A stretch of 64,000 nucleotides of DNA, from the NCBI GenBank assembly GCA_913062555.1, contig CAJXVU010000002.1:110637-174636 (forward strand), written 5' to 3'. The translations under genes were made by a program, and so were the position numbers. Below, in pieces: positions 17,105 to 26,884 of this stretch. The stretch's first letter is position 1. Every line of letters starts with the position of its first letter. The notes under the pieces were generated by a model. The model was not told the origin of the DNA and did no database searches. It saw nothing but the letters and a program-made list of their open reading frames with translations. The DNA is from an uncultured Bacteroidota bacterium (GTDB lineage Bacteria > Bacteroidota > Bacteroidia > Flavobacteriales > Flavobacteriaceae).

Positions 17105-19708
17105 ATGAATTATAAATCTATTTTTCAGAAGATAGGGATAATTGGTCTATGCTATGTTTTCGCTTTCAATGTGTTGCCCATTCAGGCACAAGATCAAAAC
17201 ATTCCTAGTCCAGAAAGTTATTTTGGCTTTAAAATGGGAGCCGACCGTAAATTGGCACATTGGGATAAACTCGTGAAATATTATGACGAATTGGGCGCTA
17301 AAAGCCCTAGAATGAATGTGGTTCACATGGGTAAATCCACCCTAGGAAACCCATTTTTAGCCTTGTATATATCTTCTCCAGAGAATTTAGCTAACCTTGA
17401 TAATTTGCAAAAAATTAATGCAATGCTAAGTGATCCAAGAGGTTATTCAGAAGAAGACATAGAAGCAGGAATTAAAAACGGAAAGGCTGTGAATGTGCAA
17501 AGTTTTGGACTGCATTCCAGCGAGGTTGCCGCAAGCCAAACGGCTGCCGAGTTTACATATGATATGCTTACCAGAACAGATGAAGAAATGCTGAATATTT
17601 TGGATAATACCATTTCCATTATTATTCCTTGTTTTAATCCAGATGGCGAGATAATGATTACAGAATGGTATAATAAAAATGTTGGTACGGCATACGAAAC
17701 TGCAGGATTACCTTATTTATATCATCATTATATCGGTCATGATAATAACAGAGATGCATTTATGTTAAACACCGTTGAGTCTGCCTATGGTGCTAAAATT
17801 ATATTTAGAGATTGGGTGCCTCAAGCATATATTGATCACCATCAAATGGGTCAATATGGAGCGCGTTTATATGTACCTCCTTATTCAGAACCAATGCGTC
17901 CAGATGCTGATCCTTTAGTATGGCGTGAAATGGCATGGTATGGTGCTCATATTGCTTATAAAGAAGAAGAAGCAGGGAATTCTGGCGTTGTTAATGCTGC
18001 AATATATTCAGGTTGGGGTCACTTTGGGTTTCATTGGATTACGCCTTTTCATAATATTGCTGGAATGCTTACAGAATCGGCATCAGCATCTTTAGCAACA
18101 CCATTATTTGTACATCCAGATCAATTACAAGGATCGAGTAGAGGCATGCCTAAATATGAAGCTCAATCGTCATTTCCAAATCCTTGGAAAGGTGGTTGGT
18201 GGCGTGTTAGGGATATTGTAGAACAACAAAAGGTGGCTGCAATGGCGACAATTGATGTTGCTGCAAGAAATAGAGAAACTGTATTACGTACGGCTTATTT
18301 AAAAGCTAAACGACAAACAGAGCGAGGAACAAAAGGCGAAACTGTTGCTTTTATTATTCCTGCAGAACAACACGATGCTATCACAGCAAATAAGATGATT
18401 ACAGTGTTATTAAATCAAGGAATAGAAGTGCGTCAATCGTCTATGGAATTTAGGCATGAGGGACGTGTATATGGACCAGGGACTTATATGGTGACTATGG
18501 CACAACCTAAAAGAGGTGTTATTCGTTGGTTATTGGGACGTACCTTTTATCCTGATAATGATTTTACAAGATATAGAGACGGCTCCCCAATTAGACCATA
18601 TGATATGTCTACGGATAACATTTCGGAATATATGGGTGTTCGTGTTGACCCTGTTGGATCATCCGTTGGAGAGGGTTTTACAAAAATAACTTCTATAAAA
18701 AAATCATCAAGTGTTAGTAAAGGTAAATATGGCTATCTAATTGACGGAAAGTTAAATGAAAGTTTTGTTGCATTTAATATGCTTGTAAATAAAAAGATAG
18801 GAGTTAAGCGTGTTAATAAAATGGGAAATGCTGTAAATGCTGGAGATTTTATTGTATCAGCAAATGCAAATACCAATGTATTAAATGACATAGCTGCAAA
18901 AACTGGCGTAAGTTTTACGGCATTAGAAACAGATGTGTCGGCAATAAGCAATCCCGTTAAGCAACAACGCATAGGGATGTATCAGCGCTATATGGGTGGT
19001 AATATGGATGAAGGTTGGACACGATTATTATTAGAAAACTTCCAATTCCCTTATAAATCATTGATGGATAAGGAAATAAAGGCTGGGAGTTTAATAGAAA
19101 AATATGATGTAATTATTCTACCAGATGATCGAGTGTCCACGATGACGGCGAAAAACATGAGTGATCGTGCCAAACGGCGGTGGGAATCATATCCTCCAGA
19201 ATACAGATCAGGATTTGGTCAAGAGGGGATTGATGCTTTGAAAACCTTTGTTGAAGAAGGTGGTACTTTGTTAACTTTTGCGAACGCAGGTGAGCTTCCA
19301 ATAAAAGAATTTAAACTTCCTATTAGGAATGTTGTAGAAAATGTGCCATCAAAAGAATTTTGGTCACCAGGGTCTACTTTAAAGATGAATATTGATAACA
19401 GTAATAGATTCGCATATGGGATGCCAAAACAGGGTTTAGGCTTGTTTGTTGGTGGAAATGATGTCTATCAAGTATTAACTTCGGCGAAAAACCATGAAGT
19501 AAGTCGTATCGCTACTTTTGTGGGTAGAGATATAATGCAGAGTGGTTGGCTTTTGGGAGAAGATATTATAGCTAATAAGGCTGCTATTGTCTCTGTGAAA
19601 ATGAAAAAAGGGCAAGTGCTTTTAATTGGTTTTAGACCACAACACCGTGTGCAAACCCATGGTACTTTCAAATTTGTATTTAATGCTTTAGTTGGTGGGT
19701 CTAAATAG
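17105..19708 (+). CDS. Secreted M14-family zinc carboxypeptidase
   Basis: 867-residue metallopeptidase with signal peptide 1-28 (ending I-Q-A-Q). The zinc ligands are H137 and E140 in G-L-H-S-S-E plus a histidine in I-D-H245-H246-Q-M-G; a candidate catalytic glutamate is in M-L-T-E-S-A. The peptidase occupies about residues 40-400. The C-terminal ~450 residues contain a glutamine-amidotransferase-like fold region (V-I-I-L-P-D-D...G-G-T-L-L-T-F-A-N-A-G), the usual tail of this large flavobacterial M14 group. A TATATTTG element at 17042-17049 is the likely -7 box. It converges with the DPP-type gene across a shared terminator. Confidence 0.9.
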   Translation: MNYKSIFQKIGIIGLCYVFAFNVLPIQAQDQNIPSPESYFGFKMGADRKLAHWDKLVKYYDELGAKSPRMNVVHMGKSTLGNPFLALYISSPENLANLDNLQKINAMLSDPRGYSEEDIEAGIKNGKAVNVQSFGLHSSEVAASQTAAEFTYDMLTRTDEEMLNILDNTISIIIPCFNPDGEIMITEWYNKNVGTAYETAGLPYLYHHYIGHDNNRDAFMLNTVESAYGAKIIFRDWVPQAYIDHHQMGQYGARLYVPPYSEPMRPDADPLVWREMAWYGAHIAYKEEEAGNSGVVNAAIYSGWGHFGFHWITPFHNIAGMLTESASASLATPLFVHPDQLQGSSRGMPKYEAQSSFPNPWKGGWWRVRDIVEQQKVAAMATIDVAARNRETVLRTAYLKAKRQTERGTKGETVAFIIPAEQHDAITANKMITVLLNQGIEVRQSSMEFRHEGRVYGPGTYMVTMAQPKRGVIRWLLGRTFYPDNDFTRYRDGSPIRPYDMSTDNISEYMGVRVDPVGSSVGEGFTKITSIKKSSSVSKGKYGYLIDGKLNESFVAFNMLVNKKIGVKRVNKMGNAVNAGDFIVSANANTNVLNDIAAKTGVSFTALETDVSAISNPVKQQRIGMYQRYMGGNMDEGWTRLLLENFQFPYKSLMDKEIKAGSLIEKYDVIILPDDRVSTMTAKNMSDRAKRRWESYPPEYRSGFGQEGIDALKTFVEEGGTLLTFANAGELPIKEFKLPIRNVVENVPSKEFWSPGSTLKMNIDNSNRFAYGMPKQGLGLFVGGNDVYQVLTSAKNHEVSRIATFVGRDIMQSGWLLGEDIIANKAAIVSVKMKKGQVLLIGFRPQHRVQTHGTFKFVFNALVGGSK

Positions 19709-19746
19709 GAAATTATATAATTAATTTAATTCTATTTATCCAAATT

Positions 19747-19785
19747 AAAAAAAGGGAAGCTCATTAATGGGCTTCCCTTTTTTTT
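19747..19785. terminator. Bidirectional terminator between M14 and DPP genes
   Basis: Stem AAAAAAGGGAAGC (19748-19760) and its complement (19771-19783) with a 10-nt loop, flanked by A-tract and T-tract, so it works on both strands. It lies between two convergent genes. Confidence 0.9.
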
Positions 19786-19805
19786 GAATTAAAATCTGGT
19801 TTAAA

Positions 19806-21881
19806 CTATTTTTTGATAACCAGATTTTGTATAAAGAATTCCATCATTCGATCTCTATTTAAAGCAGTATGCCCTTTATCTGGGCCAATCTGTACTTCAA
19901 AACTTTTACCAGCCTTTTGAAGTGCTTGAATAAATTGTAATGAATTTGAAGGATGAACATTATTATCACTAGTACCATAATAGATCATAAGGTCACCCTT
20001 TAAATCTTTCGCATAGTTCATAAGGTTTGCACCTTCATAACCTTCTATGTTATTCTCAATAAGGTTCATGAAACGTTCTGTATAAATGGTATCATAATTT
20101 CTCCAATCTGTAACTGCAGAGTTTGCCACGGCTGCATGATATACGTCTGGGTATTTAAGTAAACTAGTTGCAGCGGTTGTTCCTCCATAGGAAGTACCGT
20201 AAACACCAACCTTGTCTTTATTAACATAAGGTCTGCTATGCAATGACTTAATCCCTTCCGCAAAATCGGCCATTTCTACATCACTTAATTTACCGTAAAT
20301 ATTATCTAATAATTTTTTACCTCTACCGCGTACATTACGGCCGTCAAGGTTAACTACTAAAAAACCGTATTCGGTTAACGAACTTGGCGTTGTAAAACTT
20401 TCTCTAAATCCGTTAGTTGAAGGACCACCGTAAATACTTAATATTAGTGGATACTTTTTATTTGGGTCAAAATTTGATGGGAAATGCAGCATACCATGAA
20501 GCTCAGTCACACCATCAGCTGATGTGAATGTAAATACTTCCACTTTTTTTAAGCCTAGCTCATTAAATTGGGTCATATCACTTTTTGCCAATTCACTAAT
20601 AACTTTTCCTTTTGCATTTAAAAGGCTTGTAATAGGAGGGGTGTCATGCGTTTGTGAAACATCTACAAAATGTTTACCATTTGGAGAAAGTGATACCGTA
20701 TGGTTAAACGCAGGGTTTGTTAATCGTACATCTTTAGACCCATCTAATTTAACACGATGCAATTGTATTTTCATATGATTATCACCACTTCTAGCTTCAT
20801 AATAAAGATATCCTTTAGTTTCATCAACTTTCAAAATTCTTGATACTTCAAAATCATGAGTTGTTATGGCATTTATGAGTTTACCATTAAAATCGTAGAG
20901 GTAGTAATTATTAAATCCATTACGTTCAGAAGCCCAAATAAAACGTTTGCCATCCTTTAGCACATGAATTTCTGGTGAATTTTTAGTAAAACTTGGCAGC
21001 CATTCTTCATGAACTACAACTCTGGTTTTTCCTGTATTAGGGTTGGCTGCTTTATACTCCATGATATCTTGCTTTCTATTAGTACTATGGAATAATAATT
21101 CTTCACCATCTGGAGTCCATTTAATACCATACAGATATGTGCCAATAGCGCCATCGTTATACGGCTTACCATCACGAGTATCTAAAACAACGGTTTTTTT
21201 AGTTTCTAAATCATAAACCAAAAGATCTACGGGTAAGTTTTTGGCACCAACTTTAGGGTAGGCTTCTATTTCAACAGAATCTTGGATACGTGTTTGGTTA
21301 TAAAGTACATAATACTTTTCTGCAGTTTTTTCTTCAAACCTGTAGAATGCCACTTTTTTACTATCTGGAGACCACCACATTGCTGTTGTCTGACCAAGTT
21401 CTTCACCATAAACCCAAGTAGCAATACCATATTTCAATTGATTTTCGTCATTACCATCTGTTGTGATAGAAATTTCGTTAGATCCATCCACATTACTGAT
21501 GTACATGTTTCTATCTTTAGTATAAGCCTTTAATGATTTGTTTGGAGCATCGGCAGAAGCATATTGTCTTCCTCTTTGCGGTCTATTTCCTCGACTTCTT
21601 CTTTGGCGAGCAGGAGCATCACCAACTTCAGTAGCTTTCTTTTTCTTTACATCATAACTATACAATTTACCGCCCTGTATATATTCAAAAGATTTCCCGT
21701 CTTCTTTCCAATTTACGGATAGTCGTCCAGATTTAACAGAACCTCTAATTTTAGGAGCGATCTCCTGATATTGTTCATAACCTGGCATGCTTTTCAATTT
21801 ATCTTGAGCAGATAAAGTATGGGTTGAAAAAGAAATCACAAATAACAACAGCAGGGTTGTACTTAAGCGTTTTGAAATCAT
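19806..21881 (-). CDS. Secreted S9B dipeptidyl-peptidase IV-like enzyme
   Basis: 691 residues with signal peptide 1-25 (ending L-S-A-Q). The propeller carries W-V-Y-G-E-E-L-G, the double-glutamate motif that anchors the substrate N terminus in DPP-IV-type enzymes. The nucleophile lies in Y-G-T-S-Y-G-G, the acid in G-T-S-D-N-N-V-H and the histidine in D-K-G-H-T. Together these predict release of dipeptides from the N terminus of periplasmic peptides. An arginine-rich low-complexity insertion (R-Q-R-R-S-R-G-N-R-P-Q-R-G-R) sits near residues 90-105. Transcribed toward the M14 gene and divergent from the thioredoxin gene at 22051. Confidence 0.92.
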   Translation of the reverse strand: MISKRLSTTLLLLFVISFSTHTLSAQDKLKSMPGYEQYQEIAPKIRGSVKSGRLSVNWKEDGKSFEYIQGGKLYSYDVKKKKATEVGDAPARQRRSRGNRPQRGRQYASADAPNKSLKAYTKDRNMYISNVDGSNEISITTDGNDENQLKYGIATWVYGEELGQTTAMWWSPDSKKVAFYRFEEKTAEKYYVLYNQTRIQDSVEIEAYPKVGAKNLPVDLLVYDLETKKTVVLDTRDGKPYNDGAIGTYLYGIKWTPDGEELLFHSTNRKQDIMEYKAANPNTGKTRVVVHEEWLPSFTKNSPEIHVLKDGKRFIWASERNGFNNYYLYDFNGKLINAITTHDFEVSRILKVDETKGYLYYEARSGDNHMKIQLHRVKLDGSKDVRLTNPAFNHTVSLSPNGKHFVDVSQTHDTPPITSLLNAKGKVISELAKSDMTQFNELGLKKVEVFTFTSADGVTELHGMLHFPSNFDPNKKYPLILSIYGGPSTNGFRESFTTPSSLTEYGFLVVNLDGRNVRGRGKKLLDNIYGKLSDVEMADFAEGIKSLHSRPYVNKDKVGVYGTSYGGTTAATSLLKYPDVYHAAVANSAVTDWRNYDTIYTERFMNLIENNIEGYEGANLMNYAKDLKGDLMIYYGTSDNNVHPSNSLQFIQALQKAGKSFEVQIGPDKGHTALNRDRMMEFFIQNLVIKK

Positions 21882-22050
21882 TTTTTGGTGGTTTTTATAT
21901 TAATTCGAAGTAAATTTAATTCAAATCGAATAATATGCTAATAAAAACTTAAATTTTAAGAAAACTTTGCATTTTAATCGAATATTGTAGTGCTTGTAAT
22001 AAATTTTAGATAGCTACGTCTACATTATAATATTTAATAAAAATGAAAGA

Positions 22051-22539
22051 ATGAGTACATTTTGGAAACGATTTTTAATAGGGAGTCTAATTTTTGTTTT
22101 GGCCTCTGGAGGGTATATTTATTTTAAATTCTTTATCCCAGCAGATATTGCGCTGAATACTATTGAAGTTCAGGGTTTGAACGGAAAGCAAATTGCATTG
22201 CAAGATAAAATTGGGAAACCAATGGTTGTTAATTTTTGGGCGACTTGGTGTGGACCTTGTCTGAAAGAATTTCCAGATTTCGAAAAAGTAAAGCAGCAAT
22301 ATGGAGATAAAGTGAATTTTGTAATGATCTCTGATGAACCTCTTGAGAAAATCAAGAAGTTTGCCAAGTCGAAACCATATACTTTCACCTTCTTAAAGAC
22401 CAATAAAACATTAAATGAATATGGAATAACCTTTATACCTACGAGCTATTTCTATGATACTAATGGGAATTTAATAGCAAAAGACAGTAATGGTTTTAAC
22501 GTCGATTCATTAACTGCTATGATTGAAAAATTACATTAG
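22051..22539 (+). CDS. TlpA-like thioredoxin-fold thiol-disulfide oxidoreductase
   Basis: 162-residue periplasmic thioredoxin held by one N-terminal helix (~8-28). The redox motif is W-C67-G-P-C70 in N-F-W-A-T-W-C-G-P-C-L-K-E, the TlpA/ResA form. The cis-proline loop is G-I-T-F-I-P-T. Its role is likely reduction of disulfides in exported proteins or cytochrome c maturation; no such partner is next to it. It is a single-gene unit ending in a terminator. Confidence 0.9.
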   Translation: MSTFWKRFLIGSLIFVLASGGYIYFKFFIPADIALNTIEVQGLNGKQIALQDKIGKPMVVNFWATWCGPCLKEFPDFEKVKQQYGDKVNFVMISDEPLEKIKKFAKSKPYTFTFLKTNKTLNEYGITFIPTSYFYDTNGNLIAKDSNGFNVDSLTAMIEKLH

Positions 22540-22570
22540 TTATTTCAATAATTTTACCTAGATAAAAATA

Positions 22571-22596
22571 AAAACCCTTTCAAAAGAAAGGGTTTT
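22571..22596. terminator. Bidirectional terminator
   Basis: 10-bp perfect stem AAAACCCTTT (22571-22580) / AAAGGGTTTT (22587-22596), 6-nt loop, between the convergent thioredoxin and PepSY-like genes. Confidence 0.85.
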
Positions 22597-22685
22597 CTAA
22601 ATAGCCATAAACGCATTGTCGCTTCTTTTTAAGCAGGAATAAAATAATAATACCCAAAGAATTATTTGACCCAATAGAGACAATA

Positions 22686-23207
22686 CTAATTTACAGCGAG
22701 GTAATTTGCTATTGGTGAGCCAGTCAATTCATAACGCAATACTTTAGTTTGCATCTTATTCTTTATATGAATGGTATACATTTTTTTTGCTTTGTCTTTT
22801 GAGTAGATAATTTCGTGTATATTACTAATAAATGACCAGCCTGGATATTTTTTTGAAATTGAAGTACTAACTTGTAATGGCAGCTTCAAGTCTTTATATT
22901 CTTCTATTGAGCTTACAATTTCACCATTCCGATTATAAGTGGCTATTATTTTTCCATTTGACTCTTCAAAAACCACGTCATAGGTCGTCGCGCTCTTCGA
23001 TTTATAAATTAGAGCATCCTTTATGTTGTATTGAGCGGCTATATTTTCTAGCTTCATTACAATTACAGGACTATCATTTACATTGACCTGCTCCAAATAG
23101 GCAAGGTTTTGTAATATTTCTGATTTACTGGTTTTGCTTTCAGGGTTTTGAGCGTACAAAGTACTAGTTAAACCGAATGCGATGAGACATAATAATAGAG
23201 ATTTCAT
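22686..23207 (-). CDS. Secreted PepSY-like protein
   Basis: 173-residue exported protein, signal peptide 1-19 (ending L-Y-A-Q). The pattern V-F-E-E-S-N-G-K-I-I-A-T-Y-N-R-N-G-E-I-V-S-S followed by L-P-L-Q-V...K-K-Y-P-G-W-S-F is that of the PepSY-like (DUF2874) family, small alpha/beta proteins that resemble beta-lactamase inhibitor folds and are abundant in Bacteroidota. Function is unknown. Its upstream region has two palindromes (23272-23282, 23290-23305), and the next gene upstream encodes a NarL-type regulator, so it is a probable target of that system. Confidence 0.75.
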   Translation of the reverse strand: MKSLLLCLIAFGLTSTLYAQNPESKTSKSEILQNLAYLEQVNVNDSPVIVMKLENIAAQYNIKDALIYKSKSATTYDVVFEESNGKIIATYNRNGEIVSSIEEYKDLKLPLQVSTSISKKYPGWSFISNIHEIIYSKDKAKKMYTIHIKNKMQTKVLRYELTGSPIANYLAVN

Positions 23208-23271
23208 AATGCATAATTTTAGTGATTAATAACATTATAAAAGTAGTTCTCACCATTAATAATTGAAATAC

Positions 23272-23305
23272 GTAGTCACTACAAAAAAATACGTACGGGT
23301 ACGTA
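23272..23305 (-). promoter_or_regulatory. Tandem palindromes upstream of the PepSY-like gene
   Basis: TACGTAC-GG-GTACGTA at 23290-23305 is a perfect 7-2-7 inverted repeat, the geometry used by NarL-class regulators. A second palindrome, GTAGTCACTAC (5-1-5), is at 23272-23282. On the minus strand the second lies about 32 bp before a TACTTTTA element. The adjacent gene on the upstream side encodes a NarL/FixJ response regulator. Confidence 0.6.
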
Positions 23306-23349
23306 GAGATGGGTAATATTAAAAAAAACTTTCATTATTTCGCTCTTAA

Positions 23350-23994
23350 TTAGAGCATAAGAAAAAGCTCCTTATGGTTAAGGGCCCATATGGAAAGGGC
23401 ATCTGCATCAGATGGCAAATCGAGTTTAGCAATAATGTTTGATCTGTGTTTTTGTACTGTTCGATATGATATTGTCAGTAGTTCAGCTATTTCTTTTGAA
23501 GTCTTTTTTTGAGCAATAAGCCTCACGATTGTTCTTTCAGAAGGAGATAGAAATTTAATTTTTTCGAGCTGTGGTGAGATCTCATTACTTAGTACTTCAT
23601 CGAATACATTACTGGAATAAAAGGTGCCTTTAAGTGCTGCCTGAATACATCTTTTTATTTCTATGAAGGGCTCGTCTTTTAATAAATACCCCGAAATATT
23701 AAGTTTTTTAGCCTTGAGCACAAAGCCTTTTTCTTTATAGGAAGTTAGAATTATAAAACGTGTTAAAACCGATGCTTCCTGGCATTTTTTAATTACTTCA
23801 AAGCCAGAGAGTAAAGGCATGTTTATGTCCAATATAGCAATATCCGGTTGCTGTGAAACTATTAGTTCCAATGCTTTGGCGCCATTATTAGCCCCTTCCA
23901 ATACATTATAATTTTGTTCGAGTAATTCATTGCGAAGTCCTTTTAATAACATTGGATGGTCATCTGCCACTAATATTTTTATCCCACTATTCAT
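23350..23994 (-). CDS. NarL/FixJ-family response regulator
   Basis: 214 residues. Receiver domain 5-125 with the acidic pocket D11-D12, phospho-acceptor D56 in A-I-L-D-I-N-M-P, T84 and K106 in L-L-K-D-E. The LuxR-type HTH at ~147-210 reads L-S-P-S-E-R-T-I-V-R-L-I-A-Q...T-V-Q-K-H-R-S-N-I. Its start codon overlaps the kinase stop as ATGA, so the two are translationally coupled. Targets are not known; the palindromes just downstream, before the PepSY-like gene, are candidates. Confidence 0.93.
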   Translation of the reverse strand: MNSGIKILVADDHPMLLKGLRNELLEQNYNVLEGANNGAKALELIVSQQPDIAILDINMPLLSGFEVIKKCQEASVLTRFIILTSYKEKGFVLKAKKLNISGYLLKDEPFIEIKRCIQAALKGTFYSSNVFDEVLSNEISPQLEKIKFLSPSERTIVRLIAQKKTSKEIAELLTISYRTVQKHRSNIIAKLDLPSDADALSIWALNHKELFLML

Positions 23995-25865
23995 TTCTTT
24001 AAAGGTATTTTTGCATTAATAACAGTCCCTCTATCCAATTTACTATCTATTTGTAAAACCCCATTTAGAATACTAATGCGCTCTTGGATTGTTTTTAAGC
24101 CTAAATTATTTTGATTTTCCTTAGTATCAATATTGAAGCCTTTACCATCATCAGATAAAATTATTACCAATTGTTTATTCTGATTCTGAATTTTTAGGTA
24201 AACCGATTTTGCTTCAGCGTGTTTTATAATATTTGTTAAACATTCTTGAATGAATCTATATAAATTTAAGCTTTCATTTGCATTCAGGGTATTATTAAAA
24301 TTATCAATTTCAGAAGTAAAAAATATTTCAGATTCTTCATCGTAATCGTAAATAAGCTGTTCAATGCTCTCTTTAAGACCTAATTGTTTTAGCATTGCGG
24401 GATATAGTCCCCTAGAAATACTTCTAACTTCTTCTAAGGTCTTTTGTGTAAGGGACGTGATTTCATTTTGAGAATCATTTTGAGCTTTTTTCTTAATAAG
24501 CGTAAGTTGCTGCCCAATACTATCATGAAGTTCTTTTGCAATACGAGTACGTTCCTGTTCTTGTGATTGTAGTAAATCATGCGAAAATTGCACCTGTAAT
24601 TGTTGTTTCTGCTTCGCCTTTTGCCTAGAACGAACCAAAAGAACAAAACCAAATACTGATAAAAGCCCAAAAGCGCCAAATGCCATATATTGGTTTTTTA
24701 CTTTAGCTTTTTCATTTAATAGAGCAATATCACTTTCTTGACCTTGAATTTTTAAAGTCTTTTTTTCTGTTTCATATTTAATTTGCATTTCCTTTATTTT
24801 TGCTACTTTTTCTAATGAAAAAATACTATCATCTAAGGCGTGATATTTATCTAAATTAACCCTAGAGCTTTTATATTCGCCTAAATCAAACTCAATATTT
24901 GATAAAATAAAGTGAGCATATCTTTCTTGGTGTAAACTATAGCCATTTGCCATTTCAACTGCCTTAATAGCATATTCTTTTGCTTTTTGAAGCTTATTCA
25001 TTTTTATATAAGTTTCAGAAATATCATTATAAGTATGGGCAGCACTGGTGTACCTTTCCATATTAATTTTAATACGCAAGGCCCTAAATAGATATTCTAA
25101 AGACTCATTGTGCCTACCTAATTTTCTATAGGATGAGCCAATGTTACCGAGAAAAATAGATTCACTTCTTGGAATCTCTAATTTTATAGCTTGTTCAAGT
25201 CCTTTTTTGTATAATTTTATAGCTTTATGAACTAATTCAATATTATCTTCATTAAAACCCTCCTTTTGATAGCTTGCAGCTAAAGTAGTTAAGCAAAATA
25301 ATAGGCCAAGTTCATCATTCTTTTTTGTGTAAATTGCAGTCGCTTTCTCAATATTAATTCGCAACTTATCATAATCGGTAGTTAATAAATATACACTTGC
25401 TATTCTGCGTAGAACAAAGGCAATATTACTTTCATCGTTTAATTGCTCATTAATCTCTAATGATTTAAAATAATTTTCAAGAGAAATGTCATACTGTGAT
25501 CTTTCATAATTAAAAAGGCCTAATTTATTATAACAATTAGATGTTTCTACTTTATTATTTAATTGTTTAAAAAGGGCCAAAGAATTATTAATAGACTCAA
25601 TGCCTTTTAGATATTCTTTCTTTTCTTGATGGTAACTTGCTACATAAAAATGACCATAGGCTATTAAATTTTGATCATTTATTTCTTTAGATTTTTGTAA
25701 ACCAAGCGTTATGATTTCTAATGCTTGTTCATGTTTTTTACTTTCAATTAGCTCTAATCCAGATTTATAATAATTATTAATTTCATCTGATTGTGATGTG
25801 CTTTGAGAATACAATCCATTAATAGAAAAGAGGAACATTAAACAATAAAGAAAGTTTTTCGCCAT
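23991..25865 (-). CDS. TPR-containing sensor histidine kinase (HisKA_3/HPK7 type)
   Basis: 624 residues: signal peptide (1-20, ending L-Y-S-Q), about seven tetratricopeptide repeats (~30-340) in the periplasm, a coiled coil, one transmembrane helix near residue 395-412 (Y-M-A-F-G-A-F-G-L-L-S-V-F-G-F-V-L-L), then the kinase. The phospho-accepting histidine is H447 in R-I-A-K-E-L-H-D-S-I-G-Q, and the ATPase has D-D-G-K-G-F and N-N-L-G-L-K-T-I. Periplasmic TPRs imply sensing by protein-protein contact. It forms a two-gene operon with the NarL-type regulator. Confidence 0.93.
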   Translation of the reverse strand: MAKNFLYCLMFLFSINGLYSQSTSQSDEINNYYKSGLELIESKKHEQALEIITLGLQKSKEINDQNLIAYGHFYVASYHQEKKEYLKGIESINNSLALFKQLNNKVETSNCYNKLGLFNYERSQYDISLENYFKSLEINEQLNDESNIAFVLRRIASVYLLTTDYDKLRINIEKATAIYTKKNDELGLLFCLTTLAASYQKEGFNEDNIELVHKAIKLYKKGLEQAIKLEIPRSESIFLGNIGSSYRKLGRHNESLEYLFRALRIKINMERYTSAAHTYNDISETYIKMNKLQKAKEYAIKAVEMANGYSLHQERYAHFILSNIEFDLGEYKSSRVNLDKYHALDDSIFSLEKVAKIKEMQIKYETEKKTLKIQGQESDIALLNEKAKVKNQYMAFGAFGLLSVFGFVLLVRSRQKAKQKQQLQVQFSHDLLQSQEQERTRIAKELHDSIGQQLTLIKKKAQNDSQNEITSLTQKTLEEVRSISRGLYPAMLKQLGLKESIEQLIYDYDEESEIFFTSEIDNFNNTLNANESLNLYRFIQECLTNIIKHAEAKSVYLKIQNQNKQLVIILSDDGKGFNIDTKENQNNLGLKTIQERISILNGVLQIDSKLDRGTVINAKIPLKK

Positions 25866-25957
25866 AAAGATAAAAATGGAGTGTTGTTGATTATAAGAAT
25901 ATTAAAGATACAAATTTAATTTTCTAAAGTAAAAACACTAAATCAGTCTGATATTTA

Positions 25958-26884
25958 CTATAATTTTTTTAGGGTAGCATACGCTCTTGCAATTTCTGCA
26001 GCCAGCTTTGCATTGTTATAAACAAGTTCAATATTAGCTTGAAGACTTGAGCCTCCTGTTAGTTCTTTTACCTTAGATAAAAGGAATGGCGTGCTTTCTT
26101 TACCTTTTATGGCTAGCTGTTTTTCTTGGATAAGAGCCTCTTCGATGGCATCGGTCATACATTCATAATCTAATTGCTTGTCCTTAGGTATAGGATTAGC
26201 AATTATTACTCCCCCCTTAAGTCCAAGATTCCACTTTGTTTTAAGTAACTGTGCTATAGCTTTCGCATTATCCATTTTGTAATTAACATTAAAACCACTT
26301 TTTTGTGTATAGAAGGCTGGTAATTCATTGGTTTGATAGCCCAAAACAGGTACGCCATAAGTCTCTAAATATTCAAGTGTAAGTTCCAAATCGAGAATGG
26401 CTTTAATTCCAGCACAAACCACAGCTACATTGGTATTTGCCAGTTCTTGTAAATCGGCCGAGATGTCAAAAGTTTGGGAAGCACCTCGGTGTACGCCACC
26501 AATGCCACCAGTAGCAAAAACACGTATTCCAGCTAGGTTTGCCGCGATCATTGTAGAGGCAACAGTAGTTGCGCCATCTATTTTTTGTGATAATAAATAA
26601 GGCAAATCTCTACGACTTGCTTTTACAATTTTTGATCCAGATTTGCCTAAGTAATCAATCTCATCGATTGATAACCCTACTTTAATTTTTCCATTTATAA
26701 GAGCGATTGTTGCTGGGACTGCACCATTATTCCTTATAATTTCTTCTACTTGTAAAGCTGTTTCTTTGTTTTGAGGATAAGGCATTCCATGAGAAATAAT
26801 AGTAGATTCTAAGGCAACAACAGCTAAGTTATTTGCTATCGCATGTTTTACTTCAGAATGTAGATCTAGATACTTTTCTATCAT
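25958..26884 (-). CDS. psuG: Pseudouridine-5'-phosphate glycosidase
   Basis: 308-residue enzyme that splits pseudouridine 5'-phosphate into uracil and ribose 5-phosphate. The family signature A-L-E-S-T-I-I-S-H-G-M-P-Y-P-Q-N is at 23-38, with further conserved blocks A-T-G-G-I-G-G-V-H-R-G and G-V-I-I-A-N-P-I-P. Length matches E. coli YeiN. Its start overlaps the kinase stop by 4 bp (ATGA). With the upstream kinase it makes the full two-step pseudouridine breakdown route in the cytoplasm. No nucleoside transporter is adjacent. Confidence 0.95.
   Translation of the reverse strand: MIEKYLDLHSEVKHAIANNLAVVALESTIISHGMPYPQNKETALQVEEIIRNNGAVPATIALINGKIKVGLSIDEIDYLGKSGSKIVKASRRDLPYLLSQKIDGATTVASTMIAANLAGIRVFATGGIGGVHRGASQTFDISADLQELANTNVAVVCAGIKAILDLELTLEYLETYGVPVLGYQTNELPAFYTQKSGFNVNYKMDNAKAIAQLLKTKWNLGLKGGVIIANPIPKDKQLDYECMTDAIEEALIQEKQLAIKGKESTPFLLSKVKELTGGSSLQANIELVYNNAKLAAEIARAYATLKKL

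Noticed and set aside
25942..25952. ATCAGTCTGAT palindrome upstream of the TPR kinase
   Set aside because: Only 11 bp and not at the 31.5-bp distance seen in the regulon sites.
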